Shown here in pieces: positions 8,034-16,176 of a stretch of DNA of 37,475 nucleotides. Made by a program: the position numbers and the translations under genes. The stretch covers positions 1-37,475 of the forward strand of contig CAJXAT010000011.1 of assembly GCA_913050055.1 (NCBI GenBank), read 5' to 3'. Source of the stretch: an uncultured Flammeovirgaceae bacterium (GTDB taxonomy: Bacteria; Bacteroidota; Bacteroidia; Cytophagales; Cyclobacteriaceae). Numbering within the stretch: the first letter of the stretch is position 1; every line of letters starts with the position of its first letter. The notes beneath the pieces were generated by a model. That model saw only the letters and a program-made list of their open reading frames with translations. It did not search any database and had not been told where the DNA came from.

Positions 8034-9343
8034 AATTTTCTAAACACGCGAACTCTTTTAATGCGTTTTTGATCTACAGACTCTATTGAAAATAAAAACT
8101 TGCCTACTTCAATTTTCTCATTCGAACGAGGGAGATTCTTGTTTATTTCTAACAGTAAACCTCCCAAGCTTTCACTTTCACCTTTAATTTCGTCAAAGAC
8201 GTCGGCCTCTTCTGACATGATTTTACAAAAATCATTGAGCGAAGTTTTACCTTCAAATATGGCAGTATTGTCATCTATTTTTTTATACTCTGCGTCTAAA
8301 GCCTCATCGAATTCGTCATTGATTTCCCCTACGATTTCTTCAATGATATCTTCCATAGTAATTAAGCCTTCGGTGCCCCCATATTCGTCAATAACAATGG
8401 CCATATGAACCTGCTTTTCTTGAAAATCTTTAAAGAGCGCGTCAATTTTCTTACTTTCAGGAATAAAATAGACGGGCCGTAGGAACTGTTGCCAATGGAA
8501 ATCTTCTTCTTCATGAAGAAAGGGTAGCATGTCCTTGATATACAATAAGCCTTCTATTTTATCAATGTTTTCGACATAAACGGGGATCCTGGAAAATCCT
8601 GTTTTGTTGATTTGATCCATTAACTCATGGAAATCACTAGACCGGTCAATTGCTGAAATATCAACTCTAGAACGCATGATTTGTTTTACTGAAAGGGTTC
8701 CAAAATTAACAATCCCCTTAAGGATTCCTTTCTCTTCTTTGCTGACATTTTGCTCTGAAGTGATGTCTAAAGCTTGATTGAGCTCTTCAACGGAGAGATT
8801 ATAACCTTTCTTTTTGATCCGTTTTTCAATAAAACTACTCAGCCCAATGAGGAGCCATGAAAGTGGTTTTAATAGACGATTAAAAAACCAGATGTAAGGG
8901 AGGCAGAAACGCGCAAACTTTTGTGGTTGATGTACGGCAGAAATTTTAGGAACAATTTCGCCGAAGAAAATAATCAATATAGAAATGACGGCAGTCAGCG
9001 CGACCAATACGACACCTTCAGCTTCTTTTTTACCAACCATCTGCCAGGAGGCATAAGTCGAAAGGGTTACAATGAATATATTAAAAAGGTTATTGAGGAT
9101 CAAGATAGTGGCCAACAACTGATGTGGAAATTTTAATAGCATTTTTATTTTATGATCTGAGGGCTCCTCTTCGCCTAAGGCCGTCTTATCAAGCGAAAAA
9201 AAGGCAACCTCAGCACCTGAAATCAGGCCTGAAAATGCCAATAAAATAAAAATCAGGAGACCAAAGCCCCAATAAAAGGAACTTGAAAGGGTTACAAATT
9301 CCATCAAGATTATTGACGGAGGTTCATCTATTGAGAATACCAA
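8030..9343 (-). CDS. gldE: gliding motility-associated protein GldE (CNNM/CBS, HlyC/CorC family)
   Basis: A 437-residue membrane protein. It has an N-terminal CNNM transmembrane domain (residues 20-190, with LISGAEVAFFSL near residue 40), a CBS pair (about 215-335, including IMRSRVDISAI and VIDEYGGTEGLITMEDI) and a C-terminal CorC/HlyC domain (about 350-437). Family proteins are linked to Mg2+ or other ion transport; GldE supports gliding together with GldD. Start choice: a TTG at 9343 gives an N-terminus VFSIDEPPSIIL that resembles the MDPxPP start of GldE homologues, while an ATG at 9304 is the conservative alternative. It lies 21 bases after ssb and overlaps gldD. Confidence 0.92.
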   Translation of the reverse strand: MVFSIDEPPSIILMEFVTLSSSFYWGFGLLIFILLAFSGLISGAEVAFFSLDKTALGEEEPSDHKIKMLLKFPHQLLATILILNNLFNIFIVTLSTYASWQMVGKKEAEGVVLVALTAVISILIIFFGEIVPKISAVHQPQKFARFCLPYIWFFNRLLKPLSWLLIGLSSFIEKRIKKKGYNLSVEELNQALDITSEQNVSKEEKGILKGIVNFGTLSVKQIMRSRVDISAIDRSSDFHELMDQINKTGFSRIPVYVENIDKIEGLLYIKDMLPFLHEEEDFHWQQFLRPVYFIPESKKIDALFKDFQEKQVHMAIVIDEYGGTEGLITMEDIIEEIVGEINDEFDEALDAEYKKIDDNTAIFEGKTSLNDFCKIMSEEADVFDEIKGESESLGGLLLEINKNLPRSNEKIEVGKFLFSIESVDQKRIKRVRVFRKL

Positions 9344-9364
9344 GTATTGTTTTTTTCGTGAAAA

Positions 9365-9814
9365 TTAAAAGGGAAGATCATCGGACGCTGTTTCCGCAGT
9401 TGGACTAACGGGAGGAGATGCTGGGGGGTTGTTATCAACAGGACTACGTTGTTCTGGAGCTATACCACTGGTTCCGGGAGCCCCTCCACCACCTAACATA
9501 GTCATGTTTTGTACCCTTATTCGGGTCCTGTATTTGTTGTTCCCTTGCTCATCTTGCCAACTATCTGTTTTAATTTTACCCTCTACGTAAACGCTTTTTC
9601 CTTTAGTTAAGTATTGCTCAGCAATTTTTGCCAAACCATCCCAAAGTTCCAAATCATGCCACTCAGTATTTTCAACTTTATTGCCATTGCGATCTTTGTA
9701 ATTTTCGGTAGTGGCGAGGGTCAAATTGGCCACCACTTTGTTGTTCTCTAGGTACCTCACTTCAGGATCTTTTCCTAAATTTCCAACGAGAATTACTTTA
9801 TTTACTCCAGCCAT
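9365..9814 (-). CDS. ssb: single-stranded DNA-binding protein
   Basis: A 149-residue SSB. It has an N-terminal OB fold (residues 1-105) starting MAGVNKVILVGNLGKDPEVR, with the usual ANLTLATTE strand. A flexible Gly/Pro/Ser-rich linker follows, then an acidic tip ending DDLPF, which in the family docks partner proteins such as RecG, RecO and exonuclease I. The length and tail are complete. It lies 13 bases after mutY and 21 bases before gldE in the conserved Bacteroidota mutY-ssb-gldE-gldD order. RecG, a known SSB partner in other bacteria, is encoded further along the same strand. Confidence 0.97.
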   Translation of the reverse strand: MAGVNKVILVGNLGKDPEVRYLENNKVVANLTLATTENYKDRNGNKVENTEWHDLELWDGLAKIAEQYLTKGKSVYVEGKIKTDSWQDEQGNNKYRTRIRVQNMTMLGGGGAPGTSGIAPEQRSPVDNNPPASPPVSPTAETASDDLPF

Positions 9815-9827
9815 GATATAAAAATAT

Positions 9828-10832
9828 TTAAAATTTTACTTTAGTCAAATAATTGACAATGAGTTTTGGTTTTGGTAAAGTTACCAATTCGTCAAGATTG
9901 AAAACAGTTAAATTTAATTTTTTCGCAATTTTGGATAATTGAAAAGTACTTGAAACCTCAATTTGTGTGAACCAGGCCTTGATATTTTGATGGGTTAACT
10001 TGTGGCTGATAGGGCCATAGGAAGCTTTTACATTGTGATCTCGGTCAATTGAGGCGATGCTGAAAAGATCTGTAGGGGTTGAATAAAAGTCCCAAAGCCC
10101 TTCCCAGATATCTCCTTTTATTCTTTTATTTAGGCAGATTTTATGCTCAAAGGTAAAAATCCAATAATGTAGTGTGCGCGCCTGAATTTTAATTTTCTTT
10201 ACTTTTACGGGTAAAAGATGTTGTGTTTTTTCTCTGAAAGATTGGCAATCATATTGTAAATGACAGTTCTCGCATTGTGGACGAGGGGTGCAAACTAGGG
10301 CTCCATACTCCATCATCGCTTGATTAAAATCACCTGGGCTTGAAGAAGGCATGATGTGGGCGATGGTTTGTTCAAAAATTTTCCGAGTGCTTCCCTTGCC
10401 GATGTCTTCCTGAATACCAAAAAGGCGCGAAATCAATCTAAAAACGTTACCGTCTATCACGGGTACCTTTTCATGGAAGCAGATGGAAGCGATCGCGGCA
10501 GCTGTGTAAGGCCCAATACCTTTTAATTTGAGCAGTTCGCCATATGAATCAGGAAAAATACCTCCATACTCCTGGGTGACCTGTCGTGCTGCTTTATGTA
10601 AATTTCTGGCACGACTGTAATAACCAAGCCCCTCCCATAATTTTAATATTTCTTGTTCAGAGGCTGCGGCGAGCGTGTGCACGGTAGGATAAGTGTTGAT
10701 GAATTTTTCGTAATACGGTGTGCCTTGAGCCACGCGGGTTTGTTGTAAGATAATTTCAGATAGCCAAACCGTATAAGGGTTACTCGTGGCCCGCCAAGGT
10801 AAATTTCTCTTTTCCCTTGAATACCAATTCAT
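9828..10832 (-). CDS. mutY: A/G-specific adenine glycosylase MutY
   Basis: A 334-residue base-excision repair enzyme that removes adenine opposite 8-oxoguanine. It begins with LPWR, followed by the catalytic-Glu segment SEIILQQTRV (about residues 26-35). The helix-hairpin-helix KLKGIGPYTAAAIA (about 105-118) leads to the catalytic Asp in VIDGNVFRLISRLF (about 127-140). The iron-sulfur Cys cluster is in CTPRPQCENCHLQYDC (about 185-200). The C-terminal Nudix-like domain, which recognises 8-oxoG, follows (about 225-334). The first Cys spacing is C-X5-C, one residue shorter than the C-X6-C of E. coli MutY. It is divergent from the HU gene and heads the mutY-ssb-gldE-gldD run. Confidence 0.95.
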   Translation of the reverse strand: MNWYSREKRNLPWRATSNPYTVWLSEIILQQTRVAQGTPYYEKFINTYPTVHTLAAASEQEILKLWEGLGYYSRARNLHKAARQVTQEYGGIFPDSYGELLKLKGIGPYTAAAIASICFHEKVPVIDGNVFRLISRLFGIQEDIGKGSTRKIFEQTIAHIMPSSSPGDFNQAMMEYGALVCTPRPQCENCHLQYDCQSFREKTQHLLPVKVKKIKIQARTLHYWIFTFEHKICLNKRIKGDIWEGLWDFYSTPTDLFSIASIDRDHNVKASYGPISHKLTHQNIKAWFTQIEVSSTFQLSKIAKKLNLTVFNLDELVTLPKPKLIVNYLTKVKF

Positions 10833-10866
10833 TAATGAAGAAGTTATTTGAATTTTGATGATATTA

Positions 10867-10920
10867 TTTGGGGTTTTTGATTTTCTAGATAATACATTTG
10901 TACGTAGACTTGCAAATGTA
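10867..10920. promoter_or_regulatory. face-to-face promoter elements between mutY and HU
   Basis: The Bacteroidota -7 consensus TAnnTTTG occurs exactly as TACATTTG at 10893-10900 on the plus strand, and again as TACATTTG on the minus strand at 10913-10920. The two form a perfect inverted repeat 12 bases apart. A TTTG at 10867-10870 lies 22 bases upstream of the plus element, close to the usual 19-21. For the minus element the corresponding upstream position reads TTTT. The plus element would drive HU-TPR-RNase G and the minus one mutY-ssb-gldE-gldD, with overlapping transcript starts. Inferred from sequence only. Confidence 0.5.
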
Positions 10921-10970
10921 AATTTGAAGTTCTTAATAAAACGATGGTTGACAATTAAAATGACATTATT

Positions 10971-11261
10971 GTGACGAAATCAGATGTAGTAAACGAAATA
11001 AGTGAAAAGACAGGGATCGATAAATTAGACGTTCAGGCATCATTAGAGGCCTTCTTTTCTGTAGTGAAAACCTCGATGGCCGACGGGAAAAATATCTATG
11101 TGAGGGGGTTTGGTAGTTTTGTGAACAAAAAACGCGCAAAAAAGATTGCCAGAAACATATCTAAAAATACGGCAATTGTCATTGAGGAGCATTGTGTCCC
11201 GAGTTTTAAGCCATCTAAAATTTTCATTGATAAGATCAAGAAAAACGTAACGCCTGCGTAA
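10971..11261 (+). CDS. HU/IHF family DNA-binding protein
   Basis: A 96-residue histone-like protein. TKSDVVNEISEKTGID forms the N-terminal helices, GKNIYVRGFGSFVNKKRA the dimer core and first beta-arm strand, and VPSFKPSKIFIDKIKK the C-terminal end. The proline-tipped DNA-bending arm of canonical HU appears modified (NISKNTAIVIEEH in place of the RNPxT motif), as is common for this Bacteroidota subfamily, which sits next to RNase G. It uses a GTG start. It is the first gene of a plus-strand run with the TPR protein (18 bases later), a tiny basic peptide and RNase G. The role is inferred as nucleoid organisation or DNA bending. Confidence 0.9.
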   Translation: MTKSDVVNEISEKTGIDKLDVQASLEAFFSVVKTSMADGKNIYVRGFGSFVNKKRAKKIARNISKNTAIVIEEHCVPSFKPSKIFIDKIKKNVTPA

Positions 11262-11279
11262 AAGGAAAGCTGGTAGCGG

Positions 11280-12056
11280 ATGAATAAGTATCTTATTTCA
11301 CTAACAATTGCAGGGATGGCAGCCGTCTTTTTAGTCTATCAACTTCCGCGTACAGCAGTGAAAAATGAGGGTGAAAGTAGTGGAGAATTACATTCCTTTA
11401 ATATGTCCAATGAAGACGCGGCTGCAATAACTTCACTGAAGAACTTTACGAAAGGGGAAATATCGGAAAATTACATTAGCTTTGCAGACTCTTTAGCGAG
11501 ATACTATTTAAAGTATGGGTTTTTGGATAGTGCCAAAAATGTTACTACAAAATTCTTGCAGAGAGACAGTTCTTTGCAAACGCAGAAAAAAGCGGCAGCA
11601 TTATTATATGCCTCATACGAGCGTGCCTCTAACATGAAAGAAGCAGCCGTTTATGCCCTAGAGGCACGAAAAGTTTTGACTTTGATCACTCAAAGAGAGG
11701 TAGATAATTTATCCGCCAAGACAAAGTTAGCCATGACCCTAGTGACAACGGAAAACCCTATGTCAGGGATTATGCTGTTGAGGGAAGTGTTAGAAAAAGA
11801 CCCAGAGAACAGAGAAGCCATTTTAAGCTTAGGTCTTTTGTCCATTCAATCAGGACAATATGAGCGAGGCGTTGAAAGGTTTGAAAAGTTGATTGCGTTG
11901 AAAGAAGATGATTATGAGGCGATGTTATACATGGGTGTTTGTATGTTAGAGATTAACAAACCTGAGGTATCATCGGAATTATTTACAAGAATTGTAGCTG
12001 CAGAAGATGCTGATCCAGCTTTAAAGTCTGCAGCTGCAGAATATTTAGACAATTAA
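11280..12056 (+). CDS. tetratricopeptide repeat protein, membrane-anchored
   Basis: A 258-residue protein with an N-terminal hydrophobic anchor (YLISLTIAGMAAVFLVYQL, residues 4-22). Helical repeats follow that fit TPR units, clearest at about 155-250 (NREAILSLGLLSIQSGQYERGVERF and DDYEAMLYMGVCMLEI in turn). No enzymatic motif is present, so a scaffold or assembly role at the inner membrane is the most that can be said. Genes of this type recur between HU and RNase G in Bacteroidota, which suggests a conserved but undefined link to RNA or ribosome metabolism. It lies 18 bases after HU and 21 bases before the 29-residue basic peptide gene. Confidence 0.82.
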   Translation: MNKYLISLTIAGMAAVFLVYQLPRTAVKNEGESSGELHSFNMSNEDAAAITSLKNFTKGEISENYISFADSLARYYLKYGFLDSAKNVTTKFLQRDSSLQTQKKAAALLYASYERASNMKEAAVYALEARKVLTLITQREVDNLSAKTKLAMTLVTTENPMSGIMLLREVLEKDPENREAILSLGLLSIQSGQYERGVERFEKLIALKEDDYEAMLYMGVCMLEINKPEVSSELFTRIVAAEDADPALKSAAAEYLDN

Positions 12057-12077
12057 TAACACTTAAATTAAAAGAAT

Positions 12078-12167
12078 ATGCCTTGCGGTAAAAAAAGGAA
12101 AAGACATAAAATCTCTACACACAAGAGAAAGAAAAGGTTAAGAAAAAATAGACATAAAAAGAAGTAG
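12078..12167 (+). CDS. bS22/mS38-like (AURKAIP1/COX24-type) mini-protein, 29 residues
   Basis: An ATG at 12078 opens a 29-codon frame reading MPCGKKRKRHKIST and then HKRKKRLRKNRHKKK. It is extremely basic, with almost no other composition. It resembles the C-terminal COX24/AURKAIP1 domain of mitochondrial ribosomal protein mS38 and the mycobacterial 30S mini-protein bS22, which share the KKRKRHK...HKRKKRLRK pattern. A ribosomal-subunit role is therefore inferred. Its position between the TPR gene and RNase G recurs in Bacteroidota. It is shorter than the usual gene-calling cutoff and is likely to be missed. The last codons lie inside a 16-base tandem duplication that continues past the stop. 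Confidence 0.8.
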   Translation: MPCGKKRKRHKISTHKRKKRLRKNRHKKK

Positions 12168-12182
12168 ACATAAAAAGAAGTA
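12151..12182 (+). repeat. 16-base tandem duplication spanning the mini-protein stop codon
   Basis: The unit gacataaaaagaagta occurs twice back to back (12151-12166, 12167-12182) and is followed by a third partial start (gacat). The first copy encodes the C-terminal RHKKK and most of the stop codon of the 29-residue peptide. The second lies in the leader of RNase G. Because the unit is not a multiple of three, adding or losing copies could change the peptide's end only if the first stop were lost. It probably arose by replication slippage. Confidence 0.9.
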
Positions 12183-12202
12183 GACATTTAATCTGAAAAA
12201 TT

Positions 12203-13753
12203 GTGAGTAATGAATTAGTAATAAATTCAACTCAAAACGGATGTCGAATAGCTCTTTTAAATGATAGAAGATTGATTGAATTTCACCAAGAAAACGGTGG
12301 AAATCAATTCAATGTTGGAGATATTTACTTAGGTACGGTACGAAAAGTGGTTCAAGGTCTCAATGCAGGTTTCATTGATATCGGTTATGAAAAAGACGCC
12401 TTTCTACATTACCTCGACTTAGGACCACAAATCCAGTCACTGAATAAATTTACGCAGCTGATTCAAAGTAAAAAAGAGTTCAGCACCAAGCTCACTGGGT
12501 TCAGAAATGAGGCCGATATTGATAAGTTTGGTAAAATAGGACAGGTTCTAACGAAGAACCAAAATATCCTTGTTCAGGTTGTAAAAGAACCCATATCTAC
12601 AAAGGGCCCGAGATTATCTTGTGAGTTGTCAATAGCAGGACGCTATTTAGTTTTAGTACCATTTTCGAATGCAGTTAATGTATCAAAGAAAATTGGGAAT
12701 TCGAATGAAAGGAATCGCTTGGCGCGTCTAATCAGTTCAATCAAGCCAGAAAATTTTGGAGTGATCATCCGTACCGTAGCTACGGGAAAAGATGTTAAAG
12801 AGCTTGATACAGATCTTCAAAACTTGGTGCAAAGTTGGCAAAGAGGGATTGAAAAACTCAAGAAATCTAAACCCAAGGATAAAATCATCGGAGAGGTAAG
12901 TCGGACGAATTCTATTGTTAGAGATGTACTTAATGAGACGTTTGATAGCATTACCATTGATAACAAAGACTTATTTGAAGAGATCAAAAGTTACATCAAG
13001 ACCATTGCTCCAGATAAAGAGAAGCTGTTACGTCTGCATCAATCAAAAGCCAAAATTTTTGAAATTTTTGGTGTTGAGAAACAGTTAAAAACTTCATTTG
13101 GAAAATCAGTCACTGTAGCTGATGGTGGTTATTTGATCATTGAGCACACCGAAGCATTGCATGTTATTGATGTGAACAGCGGGAATAAATCTAATCGCGA
13201 GGAAGACCAAGAAACTACTGCGTTGACAGTTAATGTTGAAGCGGCTAAAGAAATCGCTCGTCAGTTGCGATTACGTGATATGGGTGGAATCATTGTCGTG
13301 GATTTTATAGATATGCGCAAAATTGAAAACAAACGTAAAGTCTATTCAACGATGATTGAGGCGATGCAAGGGGATCGTTCGAAGCATACCATTTTACCTT
13401 TGTCAAAGTTTGGTTTATTACAAATTACGCGACAAAGGGTAAGACCAGAAGTAAGTATCATTACCAAAGAACAATGCCCTTCTTGTGCGGGTACAGGGAA
13501 GATAACAGCATCCATTTTGATTGCAGATCAAATTGAGGAGACCTTGATGCATTTGTTTAAGAAGCAGAACGAGAAAAAGGTGACCTTGGTGGCACATCCC
13601 TACTTGAGTGCTTACTTTACCGAGGGGATCATTTCTCGACGCAATAGATGGTTTTTAAGATTGTTAAAATGGGTCAATGTCATTTCAGATTCGTCTTTGG
13701 CACTGAATGAGTATCAATTTCTAAATTCCAACGGTAATGCCATTCAGACTTAG
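12203..13753 (+). CDS. rng: ribonuclease G/E family endoribonuclease
   Basis: A 516-residue Rne/Rng endonuclease that processes rRNA precursors and decays mRNA. It has an N-terminal S1-type RNA-binding region (GDIYLGTVRKVVQGLNAGFIDIG, from about residue 38, with KDAFLHYLDL after it). The catalytic DNase I-like region contains HVIDVNSGNK near residue 321, whose Asp binds Mg2+, and VVDFIDMRK near residue 370. The zinc-link motif CPSCAGTG is near residue 425, and a small C-terminal domain follows. It has the short RNase G length, without the long degradosome scaffold of RNase E. It uses a GTG start. Its stop overlaps the stop of the convergent beta-barrel gene by a few bases. Confidence 0.95.
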   Translation: MSNELVINSTQNGCRIALLNDRRLIEFHQENGGNQFNVGDIYLGTVRKVVQGLNAGFIDIGYEKDAFLHYLDLGPQIQSLNKFTQLIQSKKEFSTKLTGFRNEADIDKFGKIGQVLTKNQNILVQVVKEPISTKGPRLSCELSIAGRYLVLVPFSNAVNVSKKIGNSNERNRLARLISSIKPENFGVIIRTVATGKDVKELDTDLQNLVQSWQRGIEKLKKSKPKDKIIGEVSRTNSIVRDVLNETFDSITIDNKDLFEEIKSYIKTIAPDKEKLLRLHQSKAKIFEIFGVEKQLKTSFGKSVTVADGGYLIIEHTEALHVIDVNSGNKSNREEDQETTALTVNVEAAKEIARQLRLRDMGGIIVVDFIDMRKIENKRKVYSTMIEAMQGDRSKHTILPLSKFGLLQITRQRVRPEVSIITKEQCPSCAGTGKITASILIADQIEETLMHLFKKQNEKKVTLVAHPYLSAYFTEGIISRRNRWFLRLLKWVNVISDSSLALNEYQFLNSNGNAIQT

Positions 13754-14394
13754 AATTTCATACCAACATCAATACTGACAATTTGATTTCTAATGACGAG
13801 GGGATATTCGGGATTGGTTTGATTAATGATGTTAATCAGCCCTTTTTGCAGGCTGATACTGGAAAAAAACAGGGTGTTTATTCCTAATCGATATTCTATG
13901 CCTGTGCCTATGATTGCTGCAGTATCGAAAAAGTTAAATTTCGAGATGAATTCATAATCTTCGTTCAAGGCTTGTTCGAAAATTTTGAATTCAAGGATTA
14001 AGCCAACTTGAAAAAACAAACTAATGTCTAGAGCGATTTCATTGGTGAATAGCTTTAGAGATAAAGGAATCTGGAGATAATTAAGATCGTAGGACTCAAA
14101 GGGATTTGTGGGTGCGGTACCACCATCTTCTTCTTCTAGATTGATGTTAACCCTTTTGGGTAGATAAATTAAACCGGAACTTAAAAAGTAGGTGTCGGTA
14201 AGCGGATGATCTACAATGAGGCCGATCGACATTCTGGTGGCTGTTTTCCCTTGGAAAACCTCTAATTGATCTGACTTTAATGAGATCTTGTGCGATGAAA
14301 ATAAGGGAGAAAATTTCAATCCAAGCTTGGTTTGCGAAAAGCAGGCCAGGGCTCCAACTAAGCTAAATGATAGGAAAAGAAGTGACTTTCTCAT
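13750..14394 (-). CDS. outer-membrane beta-barrel (porin/PorT-like) protein
   Basis: A 214-residue secreted protein. The signal peptide is MRKSLLFLSFSLVGALACFSQ, with cleavage likely just after the Ser-Gln. The remainder alternates hydrophobic and polar residues in short strands (TRMSIGLIVDHPL, YLQIPLSLKLF, FFSSISLQKGL) and ends VSIDVGMKF with the C-terminal Phe typical of outer-membrane barrels. It is consistent with the PorT/OMP_b-brl_2 group of small Bacteroidota barrels. No specific substrate or partner is evident. It is convergent with RNase G, overlapping at the stop codons, and divergent from gldB with 35 bases between the starts. Confidence 0.78.
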   Translation of the reverse strand: MRKSLLFLSFSLVGALACFSQTKLGLKFSPLFSSHKISLKSDQLEVFQGKTATRMSIGLIVDHPLTDTYFLSSGLIYLPKRVNINLEEEDGGTAPTNPFESYDLNYLQIPLSLKLFTNEIALDISLFFQVGLILEFKIFEQALNEDYEFISKFNFFDTAAIIGTGIEYRLGINTLFFSSISLQKGLINIINQTNPEYPLVIRNQIVSIDVGMKF

Positions 14395-14429
14395 CGAAAT
14401 TATGTTAATTTTCTACAAAAATAGTATTT

Positions 14430-15416
14430 ATGAGGATATTATGTCTACTCTTTGTTTCTCTTTTATTAAATGGATGTCGTGAAGACCCCTGTCGTTCCCA
14501 TCCCGAGAGAACGCCTGCGACGATAGAAATTGAAGTAAATAGGCTTGAAAAAAAATTATTTAAGGCTCAAAAGGTCAGGGATGTAGAAATATTTCTTCAA
14601 ATCCATCAGCAAATGGCGGCACAGATGTTTCATCTCAATGATTATCCCGATGAAAAAATATTGGCTGAACGTATTTTTGAATTGGTCCAAAACGAGTTTA
14701 TAGACACCCTATACGTCGAGGCGAATGAGACCTTTGATCAGCCCCTATTTGAAAAAACAATGAATATTTCTTTAGGGTGGTTGAAATATTATTTTCCTGA
14801 GATGACAGTTCCCAAAGTTCAAACCATGGTGAGTGGATTGTATAATGATTTAGCCATTTCTAAGGATCTCATAATTATTGGCCTAGATTTTTTTATTGGG
14901 GAGAAAGCGTCTTATCGGCCCAAAGAAGTCCCGCAGTATATCTTAAGAAGGTATGAGCCCAAGTATATGACTCCAACCATCCTGAAATTTTTCATTGCAG
15001 ATTATTGTTCAAGTGGAGATGAAGAGACATTATTGTCTGAAATGATTGATTATGGGAAGATTTATTATTTGCTAGGAAGCATCATGCCCTGTACGCCGGA
15101 TGATTTGATTTTAGGGTTTACAGCAAAGGAAATTCTAGATGTATACGCCTACCAAGAATTGATTTGGTCACGGATTATCGAAGAGGAATGGCTCTATGTG
15201 ACAGATGAATTCACTAAGAAAAAAATGCTGGGAGAACGGCCAAAAACGATAGAATTGGGCGATGAATGCCCTGGAAGAGTTGGGGCTTGGATTGGGTGGC
15301 AAATTGTCAAATATTATATGGATGAGACTGGAAGCACCATGCAAGAATTGATGGCCAATCGCAATCATCATGAAATTTTTGCACAAAGCAAATATAAGCC
15401 TAAGAATAGGCGTTAA
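14430..15416 (+). CDS. gldB: gliding motility lipoprotein GldB
   Basis: A 328-residue lipoprotein with the signal MRILCLLFVSLLLNGC and lipidation expected at Cys16. Conserved GldB features are NRLEKKLF near residue 38, YYFPEM near residue 120, the central LIIGLDFFIG stretch and the C-terminal GRVGAWIGWQIVKYYM near residue 290. Parts of the body resemble a zincin-like fold, but no clear HExxH is visible. GldB is required for gliding in Flavobacterium-type bacteria; its mechanism is not known. It is followed 66 bases later by the DUF6134-like gene. Together with gldD and gldE elsewhere in this window, it implies a gliding/type IX secretion lineage. Confidence 0.92.
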   Translation: MRILCLLFVSLLLNGCREDPCRSHPERTPATIEIEVNRLEKKLFKAQKVRDVEIFLQIHQQMAAQMFHLNDYPDEKILAERIFELVQNEFIDTLYVEANETFDQPLFEKTMNISLGWLKYYFPEMTVPKVQTMVSGLYNDLAISKDLIIIGLDFFIGEKASYRPKEVPQYILRRYEPKYMTPTILKFFIADYCSSGDEETLLSEMIDYGKIYYLLGSIMPCTPDDLILGFTAKEILDVYAYQELIWSRIIEEEWLYVTDEFTKKKMLGERPKTIELGDECPGRVGAWIGWQIVKYYMDETGSTMQELMANRNHHEIFAQSKYKPKNRR

Positions 15417-15482
15417 TATTCCTTTAAAAAATCCAAAAAATAGTTGTAAATTGATCAACTTGATACGCTATTTAACCCTAGA

Positions 15483-16115
15483 TTGTTAGCTTTGAAGTTT
15501 TCTTTTATTTTCTTTCTTATTCTTTGCTCATCGCTGGGTCAAGCACAACTGCTGAGATATCAAGTATTTAAGTCAAAGAAGGAAATAGGTACCATGACGG
15601 TCAGTCGGGTTAGTTCTTTGAGTGAAGTGATCTATGAAAACATAACTGAGGTGAGGTATAAAATTCTCATAGAGTTGGAGATCAAATACGTGTTGCAAGA
15701 GACTTTCGAGCAAGGTATCTTGATGCGAGGCCATGGATTTAGTAGTTTGAATGGGTCTAAGAAAATTACCTATGATATTGTCAAGAAAGAGGAGGGTTAT
15801 TTACTAAGGTCTGAAGATATTCCCCAACGTATATCCTTTGAAAGGATTATGTATTCAGCCGCTAAAATTCATTTTGAAGAACCAAAAGATAGGCAGCCGG
15901 TATTTTCTCAACATTTTGCGACTTATTTGAATTTTAAAGAAATCAACCCTCATTATTACCTATTGACATCACCGCAAGGAGAGAACTATTATCGATATGA
16001 AAATGGGATTTGTACTGAGGTAACCGTAATTCGAGATTTTGGGACCCTATATTTCAATTTAATGCCCGAAAGCTATGTAATTGTAAATACGCCTGATTCA
16101 TTAGTTAATAAATAA
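15483..16115 (+). CDS. DUF6134-like secreted protein
   Basis: A 210-residue protein with a signal peptide (LKFSFIFFLILCSSLGQAQ) and a beta-rich body. It begins LLRYQVFKSKKEIGTMTVSR, the pattern of the DUF6134 family (a lipocalin-like fold is suspected, function unknown), and ends near YFNLMPESYVIVN. There is no ATG near the signal peptide; TTG at 15483 or 15492 are the candidate starts. It follows gldB on the same strand and may be cotranscribed. No catalytic motif is visible, and I cannot say more about its role. Confidence 0.7.
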   Translation: MLALKFSFIFFLILCSSLGQAQLLRYQVFKSKKEIGTMTVSRVSSLSEVIYENITEVRYKILIELEIKYVLQETFEQGILMRGHGFSSLNGSKKITYDIVKKEEGYLLRSEDIPQRISFERIMYSAAKIHFEEPKDRQPVFSQHFATYLNFKEINPHYYLLTSPQGENYYRYENGICTEVTVIRDFGTLYFNLMPESYVIVNTPDSLVNK

Positions 16116-16176
16116 GACTCTCTAAACAAGCAAATTAGGGTTGAAAGTTTAAACGAGGGGTCAGTGGGGTAGCTGA

